From Bacteroidota bacterium (GTDB lineage: Bacteria; Bacteroidota; Bacteroidia; Chitinophagales; Chitinophagaceae), in the NCBI GenBank assembly GCA_016706595.1, contig JADJJH010000003.1:372001-436000 (forward strand): a stretch of DNA of 64,000 nucleotides. Direction: 5' to 3'. Numbering within the stretch: the stretch's first letter is position 1; each line of letters opens with the position of its first letter. The notes below the pieces were generated by a model, which saw only the letters and a list, made by a program, of their open reading frames with translations, had not been told where the DNA came from and searched no databases. Position numbers and translations under genes: made by a program. This document shows positions 62,796 to 64,000 of the stretch, in pieces.

Positions 62796-64000
62796 ATGAA
62801 ATCAAATTTACTTTTAGGCATGCTTGTTTTTTGCATGTCGTTTCTTTCTAAAGCTCAAGTTAGCTTAGTGCCGTTTACTCAATCTATGGATTCTTTTCAA
62901 GTAATCAATGGAACACAAATTGATATGCCCCTAGAAGATGATATCTTTCATCCCAACTTACCCATAGGATTTAGTTTTGTTTATAATGGGGTTTCAACTC
63001 ATAAGTTTGGGGTTTGTACCAATGGGTATATTGCTATGGATAGCTTGATGCATTCTGGATTATGGATGCCAACTACAAGTAGTGTGAATGAAGTATGGGC
63101 TTTAATGGCCGATTTACGCAATTCGAACACAGGCGGTAGTATAGAGTATGTTACCATTGGCAGTGCGCCTAATAGAATTTGTATTATTCAGTGGAAAGAT
63201 TATGGTATTTTTTCTTTACCCTATTGTCATCTAAATGTACAAGTTCAATTATATGAAACTTCTAATTGTATACGTTTGGTGTATGGATATAATGCATTGT
63301 CGGGTACTACGGGAAAGACTTTTCAGGTCGGTTTAAGTGGTAATGTTGGAGATCATAATTTGCGAACTTCGACAGGCAATTGGTTAACCAGTATGCAAAC
63401 AAGTGCATGGAGTGGACCAGGTAGCGGCATGTTTTTAAACGCTTTAAATACGGTTCCAAGCGGACTCACTTTTTCATTTGGAACTTGTCCGACTGTAGGT
63501 ATTCCTTTCTCATATATTAGTGGAAAAGTATTTAACGATGCCAATAACAATGGCACGCAAGATGTTGGTGAGTTGCCGATGCCAAATGTATTACTCCATG
63601 AAAGTGTTCAAAATTTTTATACAGTGAGTGATGCAAATGGAGTGTATAATTTATTGTTTGTTGATTCAAATCTTACCTATTCACTCACTGCGATTGCTCC
63701 AACCTATTGGAATGTTTCAAGTTCACCGGCTATTCAAACTGTGTCGCCACTTACACAACCGGTTGTGAATGTAAATTTTGGTTTGTATGCTACACCCAAT
63801 ATTCATGATGTAACTATTCATTCAATCGCATCAAATGTTCCTTGGCCAAATGCAAATATTAATTTTAATACAACCATTCATAATGCCGGTACGGTAGTTG
63901 AAGCAGGCGATTCTATTTTCTTTTCAATGGATGGTAACTTTACTTTTATTTCGGCAACACCGGCACCTGATGTTATGAATGGAGATTCATTGATTTGGGT
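62796..64000 (+). CDS. Secreted surface protein with SdrD-like B domain (3' partial)
   Basis: The frame opens at ATG 62796 and remains open to the window edge (401 codons seen), so it is a partial gene. It begins with a signal peptide (MKSNLLLGMLVFCMSFLS, ending KAQ). The first 230 residues form a beta-rich domain (PIGFSFVYNGVSTHKFGVC, GYIAMDSLM). A SdrD B-like repeat follows (YISGKVFNDANNNGTQDVGE, VLLHESVQNFYTVSDANGVY), then an Ig-like or DUF11-type repeat (IHSIASNVPWPNANINFNTT). The C-terminus, probably with a T9SS domain, is outside the window. An adhesin is likely. Confidence 0.85.
   Translation, partial: MKSNLLLGMLVFCMSFLSKAQVSLVPFTQSMDSFQVINGTQIDMPLEDDIFHPNLPIGFSFVYNGVSTHKFGVCTNGYIAMDSLMHSGLWMPTTSSVNEVWALMADLRNSNTGGSIEYVTIGSAPNRICIIQWKDYGIFSLPYCHLNVQVQLYETSNCIRLVYGYNALSGTTGKTFQVGLSGNVGDHNLRTSTGNWLTSMQTSAWSGPGSGMFLNALNTVPSGLTFSFGTCPTVGIPFSYISGKVFNDANNNGTQDVGELPMPNVLLHESVQNFYTVSDANGVYNLLFVDSNLTYSLTAIAPTYWNVSSSPAIQTVSPLTQPVVNVNFGLYATPNIHDVTIHSIASNVPWPNANINFNTTIHNAGTVVEAGDSIFFSMDGNFTFISATPAPDVMNGDSLIW

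Overview
The window comes from a member of the Bacteroidota, probably a Sphingobacteriia/Chitinophagia-like or otherwise environmental lineage. The DNA is AT-rich. Many secreted proteins end in the type IX secretion (T9SS) C-terminal sorting domain. Several genes follow promoters of the Bacteroidota form TTTG-N18/20-TAnnTTTG, and few start codons have a Shine-Dalgarno sequence. The set of small conserved proteins (DUF4295 beside L28/L33, a DUF6728-like protein, DUF6089, DUF4382, a MoaC-MoaB fusion) is typical of this phylum. Most of the window is ordinary chromosome, with housekeeping genes mixed with secreted-protein genes and short intergenic repeats.

Layout. 1-7 kb: moaCB (cut by the left edge), pruA, folK, sppA, a small membrane protein with lpxB, an overlooked 53-residue gene overlapping the lpxB end, and tRNA-Ala(GGC). 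7-15 kb: GIY-YIG protein, T9SS cargo, a trypsin-like protease, rho, a di-heme peroxidase and trmH. 15-26 kb: a secreted nidogen-like protein with an IPTL-type C-terminal sorting signal, an exosortase gene with an overlapping membrane-protein gene, a large secreted caspase-TPR protein, a CotH-domain T9SS protein and a second secreted caspase-like protein. 26-34 kb: a GC-rich hairpin element, a DUF4382 lipoprotein, a 1162-residue T9SS protein, a UPF1-like helicase and two little-known genes. 34-42 kb: phhA behind a tyrosine-rich leader peptide and terminator, T9SS cargo, odhB, an RsmB-like methyltransferase and aroQ. 42-50 kb: a LuxE-like protein, two thioredoxin-fold proteins, an FKBP lipoprotein, a TonB-dependent receptor followed by a LytS/LytTR pair, and the L28-L33-DUF4295 operon. 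50-64 kb: mgtE, pfkA, a DUF6089 barrel, a darA-darB pair, eno, a PKD-repeat T9SS protein, an operon with a ferritin-like/VIT1 iron transporter, and a surface protein cut by the right edge.

The strongest new observation is upstream of phhA (phenylalanine 4-monooxygenase, which makes tyrosine). A 22-codon reading frame with six consecutive Tyr codons is followed by an antiterminator segment and an intrinsic terminator, the layout of a ribosome-mediated attenuator sensing tyrosine. The second is a compact exosortase cassette with what looks like a dedicated IPTL-CTERM target, in a genome that also uses T9SS. Further points of interest are a three-copy family of intergenic repeats, several large hairpin elements, an isolated darA-darB locus and two secreted caspase-fold proteins about 3 kb apart.

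All function calls are from reading motifs by eye. No database search was possible. Start codons were moved downstream of the longest reading frame where a signal peptide, family start or promoter argued for it.
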